The notes: generated by a model not told the origin, from the sequence alone. Numbered from the stretch's first letter, positions 1 through 10,226 are shown. The stretch: DNA of 64,000 nt from CAZXWK01 sp964644675 (GCA_964644675.1 CAZXWK010000004.1:1-64000); one strand, 5' to 3'. Numbers and translations are program-made.

Positions 1-331
1 CCATCTTGTGGCGGATGATCACCAGGTCGCACGCCATCGCGCTGAGCGTCTCGGCGGTGTCCACGAGCGACTCGCCCTTCACCGTCGCGCTCGTCGACGC
101 CGAGAAGTTGATGCCATCTGCCGAGAGGCGCTTGGCGGCGATCTCGAAGCTCGTGCGCGTGCGCGTGCTCGGCTCGAGGAAGAGGTTCACGATCGTGCGG
201 CCTCGGAGCGTCGGCAGCTTCTTGATGCGGCGCTCGTTGACCTCCTTGAAGCTGTCGGCCGTGTCGAGAATGAGCGTGATGTCCTCGGGGGTGAGGTCTT
301 CGATGTCGATGATGTGCCGAGACGAGAGCAC
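1..331 (-). CDS. pyrB: Aspartate carbamoyltransferase catalytic chain, C-terminus beyond window
   Basis: Catalyses carbamoyl phosphate plus aspartate to N-carbamoylaspartate, the committed step of pyrimidine synthesis. Only the N-terminal ~110 residues are inside the window; the gene runs off the left edge. The carbamoyl-phosphate loop STRTRTSFE is visible near residue 50, followed by a typical STVKGESLVDTA-like stretch (here TSATVKGESLVDTAE). The GTG start overlaps the pyrR stop by one base (TAGTG), so the two are translationally coupled and share the PyrR attenuator upstream of pyrR. The ornithine carbamoyltransferase alternative is disfavoured by the pyrR linkage. Confidence 0.95.
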   Translation of the reverse strand, partial: MLSSRHIIDIEDLTPEDITLILDTADSFKEVNERRIKKLPTLRGRTIVNLFLEPSTRTRTSFEIAAKRLSADGINFSASTSATVKGESLVDTAETLSAMACDLVIIRHKM

Positions 332-888
332 TACTCCTCGCCTCCCTCGACGCGCTCGAGGATCTCGACGGCGTCGCGGCCGTCCATCGCCTCGAGGTAG
401 ACCTTGACGCGCTCCCGGCTCGACGAGGGCACGTTCTTGCCCACGAAGTCCGCGCGGATCGGCAGCTCGCGGTGGCCGCGGTCGACCAGGACCGCGAGCT
501 GGATCGAGCACGGGCGCCCGTAGTCCATGATCGCGTCCATCGCCGAGCGGATCGTGCGCCCCGTGAAGAGCACGTCGTCGACGAGCACGATATCGCGCCC
601 TTCGACATCGAAGGGGATGTCGGTGCGATGCACCTCCGGCGAGAGGCGGATCGCGAGGTCGTCTCGGTAGAAGCTGATGTCGAGCGTGCCCACGGGCACC
701 TCGGCCATCTCGATCTCGCGGACCTTTGCGGCGAGCGTCTCGGCGAGAACGGCGCCGCGGGTCACGATCCCCACGAACGCGAGATTGCCTGCGCCCTTGT
801 TGGCCTCGAGGATCTCGTGCGCGATGCGCGTGACGGCGCGCGAGATAGCCTCGCCGTCCATCACCGTCGCTTTCGTGCGGTACTCCAC
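331..888 (-). CDS. pyrR: Bifunctional pyr operon regulator / uracil phosphoribosyltransferase PyrR
   Basis: 185-aa PyrR: a UMP-sensing RNA-binding protein that promotes termination in pyr leaders and usually has UPRTase activity. The PRPP loop is DIVLVDDVLFTGRT at about residues 99-112. The frame stays open 20 codons further upstream, but that extension is the leader terminator hairpin. The GTG at 888 is preceded by CCAGGGGGTG and gives the normal family length, so I place the start there. It is followed directly by pyrB. The leader carries its own candidate PyrR-binding loop and terminator, so autoregulation is expected. Confidence 0.95.
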   Translation of the reverse strand: MEYRTKATVMDGEAISRAVTRIAHEILEANKGAGNLAFVGIVTRGAVLAETLAAKVREIEMAEVPVGTLDISFYRDDLAIRLSPEVHRTDIPFDVEGRDIVLVDDVLFTGRTIRSAMDAIMDYGRPCSIQLAVLVDRGHRELPIRADFVGKNVPSSSRERVKVYLEAMDGRDAVEILERVEGGEE

Positions 889-904
889 AGGTGCACCCCC
901 TGGA

Positions 905-1020
905 TACAAAAGCGCCTCCCGGCCGCGGGGGCAAGGAGGCGTCGTCATCGGGGTGCGTGCACACGTGGCGTGTGCTGCTGCGTCTATGAGTCTGCGGCCC
1001 TTGCCGGCCTCACGGGACCG
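905..1020 (-). promoter_or_regulatory. PyrR-dependent pyrimidine attenuator in the pyrR-pyrB leader
   Basis: Read on the minus strand, a segment at about 1018-989 (CCGTGAGGCCGGCAAGGGCC) resembles the conserved PyrR binding loop of Bacillus pyr leaders (AGAGAGGCUNGCAAGG-like). About 50 nt later comes a hairpin with arms CGCCTCC / GGAGGCG (941-913) followed by CTTTTGT, ending just before the pyrR Shine-Dalgarno. This is the order of a binding loop (anti-antiterminator) followed by an intrinsic terminator. Seen: the loop-like sequence and the terminator. Inferred: UMP-PyrR binding favours termination. I did not resolve the competing antiterminator pairing. Confidence 0.8.
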
Positions 1021-1039
1021 GGCTTAAAGGTCGTTGCCG

Positions 1040-1068
1040 AGAGTACCGTAGCGGGCGGTTCTCGGCAA
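1040..1068 (-). promoter_or_regulatory. Predicted sigma-70-type promoter of pyrR-pyrB
   Basis: TTGCCG (1068-1063), 17-nt spacer, TACTCT (1045-1040). Transcription would start near 1033, giving a leader of about 145 nt that contains the whole attenuator. The same bases form an inverted repeat with 9-bp arms (TTGCCGAGA / TCTCGGCAA, 1034-1042 and 1060-1068). It could therefore also be an operator or a weak terminator for rluD. Confidence 0.55.
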
Positions 1069-1103
1069 GACGCGAAGCGGGAGTCTCCGGCAGCCCGAGC
1101 GCT

Positions 1104-2117
1104 CTACCGCGCGCCGGCGCCTTCGAGCAGCGCGAACACCTCGTCGCCGGCCGCGGTGCGGCCCGACGAGTACTCGGCGATGGACGCGAGCCGGCTCGCG
1201 AGGTCGTCGGGTAGCGGGTCGAGGAAGCGCAGTTCCTCGCCCGTGACCGGGTGTACGAGCTCGAGGCGGTAGGCGTGCAGGAACTGCCGCTCGAGCCCCA
1301 GGTCGGCCTTGAGCTTGCGCTGCCCATAGACCGGGTCACCCACGCACGGGTGGTTGATGTAGGCCATGTGGACGCGGATCTGGTGCGTGCGCCCCGTGTA
1401 GAGCTTGCACTCGAGCAGCGTGAAGCCGTCGTCGAACCGTCCCGCCTCGAACCGCTCGAGCACCCGGAACGTCGTCACCGACTGCTTGGCGGTCGGCGAG
1501 TCCACCACCGCCATCTTCATGCGCTCGCGCGGGTCCCGGCCGAGCGGAGCGTCGATCAGTCCCGTGTCGGGCGCGATCCACCCGTGCACGAGCGTCAGGT
1601 AGCGACGGTCGATCGAGCGCACCTTGATCGCTTCCTGGAGCGCTACCTGCGCCTCGTCGGTCTTGGCGACCATCATCAGGCCGCTCGTGTCCTTGTCGAG
1701 CCGGTGCACGATCCCGGGACGGTCCTCGCCCTGTAGACTCCCCAGCTCGTCCGAGTGCGCGAGCAGGGCGTGGACGAGCGTGCCGGTCCAGTGCCCCTCG
1801 GCGGGGTGCACGACGAGCCCGGCCTGCTTCGAGAGCACGATCATGTGACCGTCCTCGAAGCGGATGTCGAGCGGGATGTCCTCGGCGACCAAGTCGCCCC
1901 GATCCCACGCCGGCACCTCGATCTCGATGCGCTCTCCGGCCTTGGCGATGTGGCGCTTGGGCGCGACTTCGCCGTTGACGAGCACGAGACCGTCCTCGAT
2001 GAGCCGCGCCGCCGCGGACCGCGACGCCAGGAACTCCATAGTGCCGAGCAACACGTCGAGGCGCATCCCGGCCTCGTCCGGCGCGACGAGGTGCTCGTAG
2101 TAGTCGGCGGGGCTCAC
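1104..2117 (-). CDS. rluD: RluA/RluD-family 23S rRNA pseudouridine synthase
   Basis: 337-aa pseudouridine synthase that converts specific uridines in large-subunit rRNA helices. An N-terminal S4-type RNA-binding part (GMRLDVLLG ... SRSAAARLIEDGLVLVNG) precedes the catalytic domain with the family signature HRLDKDTSGL, whose Asp is the nucleophile, and RTHQIRVHM further on. The GTG start sits in GTGA, sharing bases with the lspA stop; an lspA-rluD pair is common in Gram-positive bacteria. The exact target uridine (RluD versus RluA/RluC type) cannot be told from sequence alone. Confidence 0.92.
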   Translation of the reverse strand: MSPADYYEHLVAPDEAGMRLDVLLGTMEFLASRSAAARLIEDGLVLVNGEVAPKRHIAKAGERIEIEVPAWDRGDLVAEDIPLDIRFEDGHMIVLSKQAGLVVHPAEGHWTGTLVHALLAHSDELGSLQGEDRPGIVHRLDKDTSGLMMVAKTDEAQVALQEAIKVRSIDRRYLTLVHGWIAPDTGLIDAPLGRDPRERMKMAVVDSPTAKQSVTTFRVLERFEAGRFDDGFTLLECKLYTGRTHQIRVHMAYINHPCVGDPVYGQRKLKADLGLERQFLHAYRLELVHPVTGEELRFLDPLPDDLASRLASIAEYSSGRTAAGDEVFALLEGAGAR

Positions 2118-2776
2118 GACGCGCGCCCCTCGGCGGCGCTCGCGGTATCGGGCGAGCCGCGCTCGACACTCAGCGCCGGCCCGCTCGCCTCGACCGGACC
2201 GGCGGGCGTGTCGTCCTCGGTGGCCGACTCGCGCCCGGGATCCCGGTCCGCGTCCTTCTCGGCATCGCCCACGTCCGCGACGGCTGCGTCACCATCCGCC
2301 ACGCCGAGCACGGCGTCGTCAGCTTCCGGGCCGAAGATGATCCACGCCGAGAGGATCACCACGCCGAACAGGATGCACATGTCGGCCACGTTGAAGACCG
2401 GGAAGTCGATGAAGCCGAACTCGAAGAAGTCCGTGACACGCCCGATGAACGCGCGATCGATGAGGTTTCCCACGGCGCCTGCGGTCACGAGGCCGAGCGC
2501 GACGACGACGGGCCACTGGGCCGGTCGTACCTTCCACCAGTAGGCCGCGATCACGACGAGCACGAGCGTGGACGTGACCATGAAGACCGGCTGGCGCCCC
2601 GGGAAGAGCCCGAAGGCCGCGCCGGAGTTCTGCACGTAGGTGAGGTTCAGCACCCACGGGATCACGTGCTCGGACTGCTGTGGCACCATGAGCGCGCGCA
2701 CGACCGCCTTGGCCGCCTGGTCGACGGCAAGAGCGACGAGCGCGGTCGCGATGAAGACCCGGCCGGGGTGTGCCAG
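2114..2776 (-). CDS. lspA: Lipoprotein signal peptidase (signal peptidase II) with acidic C-terminal tail
   Basis: Aspartyl membrane protease that cleaves prolipoprotein signal peptides at the lipobox Cys; substrates in this window include PstS, BmpA and the DUF4349 protein. Four membrane segments lie in the first ~155 residues. The catalytic aspartates are in GNLIDR (about D107) and FNVAD (about D132). Unusual: a ~65-residue Ala/Asp/Glu-rich tail follows the last helix. No ATG, GTG or TTG is in frame between the upstream TraR-type stop and the first helix, so I place the start at a CTG (2776). That start is uncertain; an ATC or GTC a few codons later cannot be excluded. Confidence 0.9.
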   Translation of the reverse strand: MAHPGRVFIATALVALAVDQAAKAVVRALMVPQQSEHVIPWVLNLTYVQNSGAAFGLFPGRQPVFMVTSTLVLVVIAAYWWKVRPAQWPVVVALGLVTAGAVGNLIDRAFIGRVTDFFEFGFIDFPVFNVADMCILFGVVILSAWIIFGPEADDAVLGVADGDAAVADVGDAEKDADRDPGRESATEDDTPAGPVEASGPALSVERGSPDTASAAEGRAS

Positions 2777-2778
2777 GC

Positions 2779-3147
2779 CTAGCGGGACTCTTCGGCTTCC
2801 TTGCACGTGATGCAGAGGCTCGCGGTGGGGACGGCTTCGAGGCGGGCGGCAGGAATGTCGGCGCCACAGCGGGTGCACGTGCCGTACGTGCCCGCTTCGA
2901 GACGAGCTATCGCCGAGCGGACCTGATCGAGCAGGTCGCGCTCGTTCTCTTCGAACGTCATGTCGAGCTCGCGCTCGAACGTCGCGGAACCCTGATCCGC
3001 CATGTGATCGCGGTACGCGTTCTCGCCGCTGGCCTCGGACAGCGAGTCGCGCTCCTTCTTCTCGTACTCGGCGATGTCGGCCTCCAGCCGTGCGAGGTCG
3101 TCTTCGAGTCGCGCACGGAGCTCGTCCCTCGTCGTCTCGTCGAGCAT
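2779..3147 (-). CDS. TraR/DksA-family C4 zinc-finger protein
   Basis: 122-aa protein with an N-terminal coiled coil (LRARLEDDLARLEADIAEYEKKE) and a C-terminal four-cysteine zinc finger (CTRCG ... CITC), the layout of DksA/TraR and the YteA-like group. The ATG at 3147 has a strong AAGGAGG seven bases upstream; the longer open frame upstream is not used. In other bacteria DksA acts in the RNA polymerase secondary channel with ppGpp. Whether this member does so is unknown, because the DxxDxA coiled-coil tip of true DksA is not obvious here. It lies directly between ileS and lspA, an arrangement also seen in other Gram-positives. Confidence 0.85.
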   Translation of the reverse strand: MLDETTRDELRARLEDDLARLEADIAEYEKKERDSLSEASGENAYRDHMADQGSATFERELDMTFEENERDLLDQVRSAIARLEAGTYGTCTRCGADIPAARLEAVPTASLCITCKEAEESR

Positions 3148-3170
3148 CACGGCCTCCTTGGCTTGCGAAC

Positions 3171-3194
3171 GCGCCCGGCTCTCGAGCCGGGCGC
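3171..3194. terminator. Perfect hairpin between ileS and the TraR-type gene
   Basis: GCGCCCGGCT and AGCCGGGCGC flank a 4-nt loop. There is no T-run on either side, so it may be a weak terminator after ileS, an mRNA-stabilising stem or a 5' UTR structure for the zinc-finger gene. Just upstream on the minus strand lies TACAAT (about 3218-3213), a possible -10 without a convincing -35. Confidence 0.4.
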
Positions 3195-3263
3195 GGGATG
3201 GACTTGTTTGATTGTACCACCGGGTCGCGAAAGCCTCTCGCGAACCGATCGCTCTGGCGAACG

Positions 3264-6050
<2,787 letters not shown>

Positions 6051-6074
6051 CCCTTCCGCGCCCCATCCAGGGCA

Positions 6075-6345
6075 AACAAAAACGCGCTCGTCCACGACTG
6101 CCGGGACGAAGCGCGCTCACGATCTCGCTCCGCGGTACCACCCAGCTTGCGCGGGGCAACCACCCTGCGCGCCACTCGGTCGCCCGGTAACGGGGGCATC
6201 CGTCGGAGCCTAGTGACCGCGTATGCGGCGTTCGGTCCGAGGCTGATGGGGTGATCTTCGTCTCTTGCGCCACCCGCGGGCTTACACTGTCCCCGCTCGC
6301 TGAAGGGCGCTGCCGAGAGAGTACTCGTCCCCGTCGTCGCCTGTC
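6075..6345 (-). promoter_or_regulatory. T-box riboswitch (tRNA-Ile) of ileS, transcriptional type
   Basis: On the minus strand the leader contains a Stem I region with GGGACGAGTAC and GTGTAAGCCCGCGG-like segments, then GAAGATCACC, whose ATC is a fitting isoleucine specifier codon. The nearly invariant T-box sequence GGGTGGTACCGCGG follows at about 6145-6132. A terminator hairpin with arms GCGCTTCGTCC / GGACGAGCGC and a TTTTTGTTTG tail ends at about 6075. This arrangement implies that uncharged tRNA-Ile stabilises an antiterminator. The 6051-6445 stretch has no gene; it holds this leader, its promoter and the end of the next gene. Confidence 0.93.
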
Positions 6346-6381
6346 GCACTGTTCCCGCACGTACGAGCGTGCGGTGACGGG

Positions 6382-6411
6382 ATTATCGCGCAGGCGGTGG
6401 CTTCTCGGCAA
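6382..6411 (-). promoter_or_regulatory. Predicted promoter of the ileS T-box transcript
   Basis: TTGCCG (6411-6406), 18-nt spacer, GATAAT (6387-6382). The start would be near 6375, about 325 nt before the ileS ATG, which is right for a full T-box leader. Confidence 0.65.
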
Positions 6412-6445
6412 CCGCGAGCGGCGGGGAAGCGTTCGCGCGCGAGGA

Positions 6446-6715
6446 CTACGCCTCGCCGTCGTTCATCGGCGTGAGGTAGGTGATCGCGCTGACGGCGACG
6501 GCCACGAACTCCCGTCGGTCGCCCGCTCGGTGCTGTTGCCCGCGGTCATTGACCTGCACGTCGGTCAGGCAGATGAAGGCGCGATCGTAGGAGTTCACGT
6601 AGTCCGACAGCCGCAGCGGCGGGCTCACCGGCTGGTGGACGTACCCGCGGAACGTGCGCTCCGACGTCTCGATCATCACCCGGATCCGTTCGAACCCGTT
6701 CGATTCGTCGCTCAT
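6446..6715 (-). CDS. Small conserved-looking protein of unknown function
   Basis: 89 residues with no recognised catalytic motif, membrane helix or signal peptide. The sequence alternates beta-prone stretches (RIRVMIETSERTFRGYV, EFVAVAVSAITYLTP) with a central segment RLSDYVNSYDRAFICLTDV, suggesting a small all-beta fold, perhaps Sm-like. It may belong to a small DUF family, which I cannot name with certainty. A strong GGAGGAGG precedes the ATG, and the gene sits 26 bp after the DUF167 gene in the same direction, so it is probably the last gene of the divIVA-DUF167 unit. Confidence 0.75.
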   Translation of the reverse strand: MSDESNGFERIRVMIETSERTFRGYVHQPVSPPLRLSDYVNSYDRAFICLTDVQVNDRGQQHRAGDRREFVAVAVSAITYLTPMNDGEA

Positions 6716-6741
6716 CAGCCCGGCCTCCTCCGTCCGTGCCG

Positions 6742-7020
6742 CTAGAACAGCTTCTCCTCCGGCTCCCCAAACGCCTCGCGCAGTTCAGTCTCTGAGACAG
6801 CCACGACTTCCAGCACCTTGTGCCGAGAAGTGGCGCCCCGGACCACCGACACGCTGGACTTGGGAACCCCCAACGCTTTGGCCACGATCCGACAGACCGC
6901 GGCGGTCGCCTTGCCGCCCTCGGCAGGAGCGGTGACGCGCACCGAGAGCTCGCTCCCCCGCCATCCCGCGACCTCGTCGCGTCCGGAGCGCGGCGTCACG
7001 TGAACCGCGAGGTTCGCCAT
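6742..7020 (-). CDS. DUF167 / YggU-family protein
   Basis: 92-aa member of the widespread DUF167 family, whose biochemical role is unknown. The family hallmark is visible: VHVTPRSGRDEV near the start and VRVTAPAEGGKATAAV in the middle, then SVSVVRGATSRHKVLEV. It begins six bases after the divIVA stop codon. Linkage of DUF167 with yggT/yggS/proC is conserved across many bacteria, including E. coli, supporting the call. Confidence 0.9.
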   Translation of the reverse strand: MANLAVHVTPRSGRDEVAGWRGSELSVRVTAPAEGGKATAAVCRIVAKALGVPKSSVSVVRGATSRHKVLEVVAVSETELREAFGEPEEKLF

Positions 7021-7026
7021 GCGCGG

Positions 7027-7827
7027 CTAGTCGATCTCCTCGATGTCGATATCGGCCTCGCGCTCGCCGAGCGTGTCGAAGCCCGGAAGCGAGAACTCGC
7101 TCGGGTCCACGAGCTCCACGGGCGCGTCCGGCACGTTCGCCGAGCCGACCTCACCGAGCGTCACGCTCGTCACGAAGCCGGAGGCCGGCGGCTCGACCGC
7201 AGGCATCACGACGGTGCGCTGATCCTCCGGCGCAGGCTCGGCGGCAGGCGCGGGCCCGGCCACCGGCTGGGGCGTCGGCTCCGATGCAGGTGCCGGCGCC
7301 GACGGCGCGGCGACAGGCCGGACCTCGACGTCGCCCACAACGCCCTCGTCGGTCTCGCCGAGCAGCACGCTCACATCGTCGGGCAGGTCAATCTCGTTGA
7401 TCGACTTGAGCTGGCCTTCGAGGAGTCCCTTGTACCGCATGCGGTACTCCTCCTCGGCCTGCTTGATCCTGATGAGTTCGTTGGCGACCGCCTGCCGCTT
7501 CTGCAGCGCGTTGTGGATGATCTCCTTGGACTTGAGTTCGGCGTCGCGCAGCATCGTGTCGGCCTCGACTCCGGCCTTGGCGACGATCTCCTCGGCCGAA
7601 CGCTGTGCGGCGACCATGGTGTTGTTGAGCGTGGCCTCCATCGACTGGTACGAGCGGACGCGCTCGTTGGCCGCCTCGAGCTTCTCGGAGAGGTCGATGT
7701 TCTCCTTGAAGAGGCGCTCGAACTCATCGGCAACTTCGTCGAGGAACTCGTCGACCTGCTCCTCGTTGTAGCCGCGCAAGGAGTGGCCGAACTCCTTGTG
7801 GTGGATGTCGAGGGGGGTGAGCTTCAT
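7027..7827 (-). CDS. divIVA: DivIVA-domain cell division / polar growth protein
   Basis: 266-aa coiled-coil protein. The N-terminal membrane-targeting domain is canonical (LTPLDIHHKEFGHSLRGYNEEQVDEFLDEV), and a long coiled coil runs to about residue 165. The tail is a Pro/Ala-rich linker and an acidic end (DIDIEEID). DivIVA proteins bind negatively curved membrane at septa and poles and recruit partners; in actinobacteria they organise polar growth. Its place after sepF-proC-yggT fits that role. The ATG has GGAAGGATCC upstream. Whether growth here is polar or septal cannot be deduced. Confidence 0.95.
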   Translation of the reverse strand: MKLTPLDIHHKEFGHSLRGYNEEQVDEFLDEVADEFERLFKENIDLSEKLEAANERVRSYQSMEATLNNTMVAAQRSAEEIVAKAGVEADTMLRDAELKSKEIIHNALQKRQAVANELIRIKQAEEEYRMRYKGLLEGQLKSINEIDLPDDVSVLLGETDEGVVGDVEVRPVAAPSAPAPASEPTPQPVAGPAPAAEPAPEDQRTVVMPAVEPPASGFVTSVTLGEVGSANVPDAPVELVDPSEFSLPGFDTLGEREADIDIEEID

Positions 7828-7875
7828 CGGTGGATCCTTCCAATCACTCAGTCTTAGGGGTGATGCTACCGCAAC

Positions 7876-8127
7876 CTAGAGGGTTCTGACGAAGCTGGCC
7901 ACGAGCATCAACAAGAAGTAGGCGATGATCGGTGACAGGTCGACGTTGCTGATCGGCGGGATGAGCCGTCTGAAGATCGAGAGGTACGGCTCGACAACAC
8001 TGCCGAGAACCTGCTGCACGTCGGCGACGAAGCCGCGCGTGGGAAACCACGACATGAGCACGTAGACGATGATCAGGATGCCGTAGAGGCGGAGGACCTG
8101 GTACAGGATCGGGCCGATTCCGGTCAC
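7876..8127 (-). CDS. YggT-family integral membrane protein
   Basis: 83 residues with two predicted membrane helices (about 5-25 and 63-82) joined by a loop containing EPYLSIFRRLIPP, the family signature of YggT (YlmG). YlmG-type proteins are linked to division and FtsZ-ring placement in bacteria and plastids, but the mechanism is unknown. The GTG start shares GTGA with the proC stop. The position between sepF/proC and divIVA is the conserved Gram-positive order. Confidence 0.9.
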   Translation of the reverse strand: MTGIGPILYQVLRLYGILIIVYVLMSWFPTRGFVADVQQVLGSVVEPYLSIFRRLIPPISNVDLSPIIAYFLLMLVASFVRTL

Positions 8128-8942
8128 GAGCCGAGCTCCTCCGATCGGCGCACGTTCGCCGCGACGGCGTCGGAGAACGCCGCTCGCACGGCGCGCGCCT
8201 CGAGCACGTCGATGGCGGCGATCGTCGTGCCGCCCGGACTCGAGACGCCGTCGATGAGCGCCTCCGGGTGCACGCCGGTCTGCTCGATGAGCTCGGCGGT
8301 TCCGGCCATCGTCCCCACCGCGAGCGCCTGCGCGACGTCGCGCGGCAGGCCCTGGCGCACGCCCGCGCGGGCGAGCGCATCCACGACCAGCGCGAAGTAC
8401 GCGGGGCCTGAGCCCGAGATCGCGGTCGCCGCGTTCTGGTAGCGCTCGTCGAGCACGACCGCCGAGCCGATCTGAGCGAACAGCGCACGGACCAGCTCGA
8501 CCTGCTCGGCGGTGGCCTCCCGGCCGCCACTGATCACGGCGACGCCGGCGTTGACCATCGCGGGCGTGTTGGGCATGACGCGCACCACAGCGGTACCCGC
8601 GGGCAGAAGCGACTCGAGCCGCGCGGTCGAGACGCCCGCGGCGATCGAGACGACCAGTGAGCCGGCGAGCTTCTCGGAGAGCGAGGTCACGACCGTGTCG
8701 ACGACCTGCGGCTTGACCGCGATCAGAGCGACGTCGGCGGGCAGGGCCTCGGCCCCGTCGGCGACGGTGGTGACCGACAGCGCAGCGAGTGCCTCGCGGC
8801 GCTCGGCGCTGGGATCGGCCATCGTGACCGCCGACGACGCGACGACGCCGGACTTCAGCAGTCCGGCGACGATCGCTTCGCCCATGCGCCCGCCGCCGAT
8901 GACGGCGAGCGAACCGTCGAATGTGAGATCGTCGCTGCCCAC
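8124..8942 (-). CDS. proC: Pyrroline-5-carboxylate reductase
   Basis: 272-aa NAD(P)H-dependent enzyme for the last step of proline synthesis. It shows the Rossmann start LAVIGGGRMGEAI, the middle motif VVRVMPNTPAMVNAGV and the C-terminal family signature (SGSGPAYF ... ALAVGTMAGTAEL). The GTG start has GGGAGG ten bases upstream. It lies between sepF and yggT; proC is a frequent but functionally unexplained passenger of this division locus. Confidence 0.96.
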   Translation of the reverse strand: MGSDDLTFDGSLAVIGGGRMGEAIVAGLLKSGVVASSAVTMADPSAERREALAALSVTTVADGAEALPADVALIAVKPQVVDTVVTSLSEKLAGSLVVSIAAGVSTARLESLLPAGTAVVRVMPNTPAMVNAGVAVISGGREATAEQVELVRALFAQIGSAVVLDERYQNAATAISGSGPAYFALVVDALARAGVRQGLPRDVAQALAVGTMAGTAELIEQTGVHPEALIDGVSSPGGTTIAAIDVLEARAVRAAFSDAVAANVRRSEELGS

Positions 8943-8958
8943 GCTGCCTCCCGCGTCC

Positions 8959-9522
8959 CTACTCGGAGAAGAGGCCGGTGTCGCGTAGTCGGCGACGATC
9001 GGCGTCGGAGACCTCGACGTTGTGAGGCGTCAGCATGAACACCTTGTCCGAAACCTTCTGCAACCCGCCGTCGAGGCCGTAGGTCAGCCCCGATGCGAAG
9101 TCGAGCAGGCGCTTGGCGAGGTCGGGCTTGGTCATCGCCATGTTCATGATGACCGGCGTCCCCTGCTTGTAGCGGTCCGCGATGGTCTGCGCTTCGGTGA
9201 AGCTCTTGGGCTCGACGATGTGCATCTTCATGTTCGCCGAGACGGGCGTCACCGAGGCGCCGCCCGTGGGAACGCTGCGGAGCGACTGCGGAGAACCGCC
9301 ACGAGCGCGGTCGAGGTCGGGACCGCGGTCGACCTTGCGGACCGCGCCCTGACCGGCGCCGGAATCGTAGGGCGACTGGTACGGCGCCTCGCGGCGAGGC
9401 GGCGCGAAGTCGACGTCGTCCTCGGCATACGCAGCGTCGTCGTACTCGTCGTCCTCGTAGTACTCGTCGTCCCACTCGTCTTCGAGTCCGAGACGGACCT
9501 TCATCCGATGCCACAGACCCAC
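8959..9522 (-). CDS. sepF: Cell division protein SepF
   Basis: 187 aa. An N-terminal amphipathic/membrane-binding start (MGLWHRMKVRLGL) leads into a long acidic linker rich in Asp, Glu and Tyr (residues ~13-45). The C-terminal SepF core follows (MHIVEPKSFTEAQTIADRY ... VIMNMAMTKPDLAKRLLDFASGLTYGL). SepF tethers FtsZ to the membrane; no FtsA gene is present in this division cluster, so SepF is the likely anchor. The GTG start at 9522 has GGGAGA upstream. yggS lies 22 bp upstream. Confidence 0.95.
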   Translation of the reverse strand: MGLWHRMKVRLGLEDEWDDEYYEDDEYDDAAYAEDDVDFAPPRREAPYQSPYDSGAGQGAVRKVDRGPDLDRARGGSPQSLRSVPTGGASVTPVSANMKMHIVEPKSFTEAQTIADRYKQGTPVIMNMAMTKPDLAKRLLDFASGLTYGLDGGLQKVSDKVFMLTPHNVEVSDADRRRLRDTGLFSE

Positions 9523-9544
9523 GGCGATCTCCCTCGTGCCGGCG

Positions 9545-10222
9545 TCACCTGCCGAAGATGGCGCCGCCCACCCGGACGATGGTAGCGCCCTCCTCGACGG
9601 CCACGCGGAAGTCGTTGCTCATGCCCATCGAAAGCTCGTCTAACTCTACACCATTCAACGGCATCTCCCTGAGGGAATCCCGCAGCTCGCGCAGTTCTCG
9701 GAAGACCCAGCGGGCGTCCTCCGCGCGGCCGAACGGCGCCATAGTCATGAGGCCCCGCACTTCGACGGCCTCGCACTTCGAGGCCTCGATCAGAGCCTCG
9801 CGCACGTCGTCGCACGCGAAGCCGTGCTTGGACGCCTCGCCCGAGACGTTGACCTGCAACAGAACCGGCTGCACGACCCCGGCCTCGCCGGCCCTGCGGT
9901 CGATCTCGCGCAACAGGTGGCAAGAGTCCACGCTGTGGATCAGGCACGCCCGGCCGACCACATCCTTGACCTTGTTGGTCTGCAGCGTTCCGATGAAGTG
10001 CCAGCTGGCGTCGGGGAAGAGCCCGTACTTGCCCAAGAACTCCTGGACGCGGTTCTCTCCGAAGTCGTTGATGCCGGCGACCAGCGCCGCCCGGATGTCT
10101 TCGATGCCGACGGTCTTGGTGACGGCGACGATCATCACATCGTCGGGACTGCGCCCCGAGATGTCGGCGGCGTCTGCGACCTGCCGCCTGACCGCCTCGT
10201 ACCGCGAGGCGACTGCTGCCAT
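9545..10222 (-). CDS. YggS/PLPBP-family PLP homeostasis protein
   Basis: 225-aa single-domain PLP-binding protein without known enzyme activity; family members buffer pyridoxal phosphate and affect amino-acid metabolism. The PLP lysine is K36 in IVAVTKTV, followed by NDFGENRVQE. The phosphate-binding end shows LSMGMSNDFRVAVEEGATIVRVG, typical of the family. It begins four bases after the phoU stop and is followed by sepF. Confidence 0.95.
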   Translation of the reverse strand: MAAVASRYEAVRRQVADAADISGRSPDDVMIVAVTKTVGIEDIRAALVAGINDFGENRVQEFLGKYGLFPDASWHFIGTLQTNKVKDVVGRACLIHSVDSCHLLREIDRRAGEAGVVQPVLLQVNVSGEASKHGFACDDVREALIEASKCEAVEVRGLMTMAPFGRAEDARWVFRELRELRDSLREMPLNGVELDELSMGMSNDFRVAVEEGATIVRVGGAIFGR

Positions 10223-10226
10223 CTGA

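Noticed and set aside
889..948. Longer PyrR starting at 948
   Set aside because: The extra codons coincide with the attenuator hairpin and T-tract; normal-length PyrR starts at the GTG with a good ribosome binding site.
6051..6095. IleS N-terminal extension to 6095
   Set aside because: These codons are the downstream arm and T-run of the T-box terminator.
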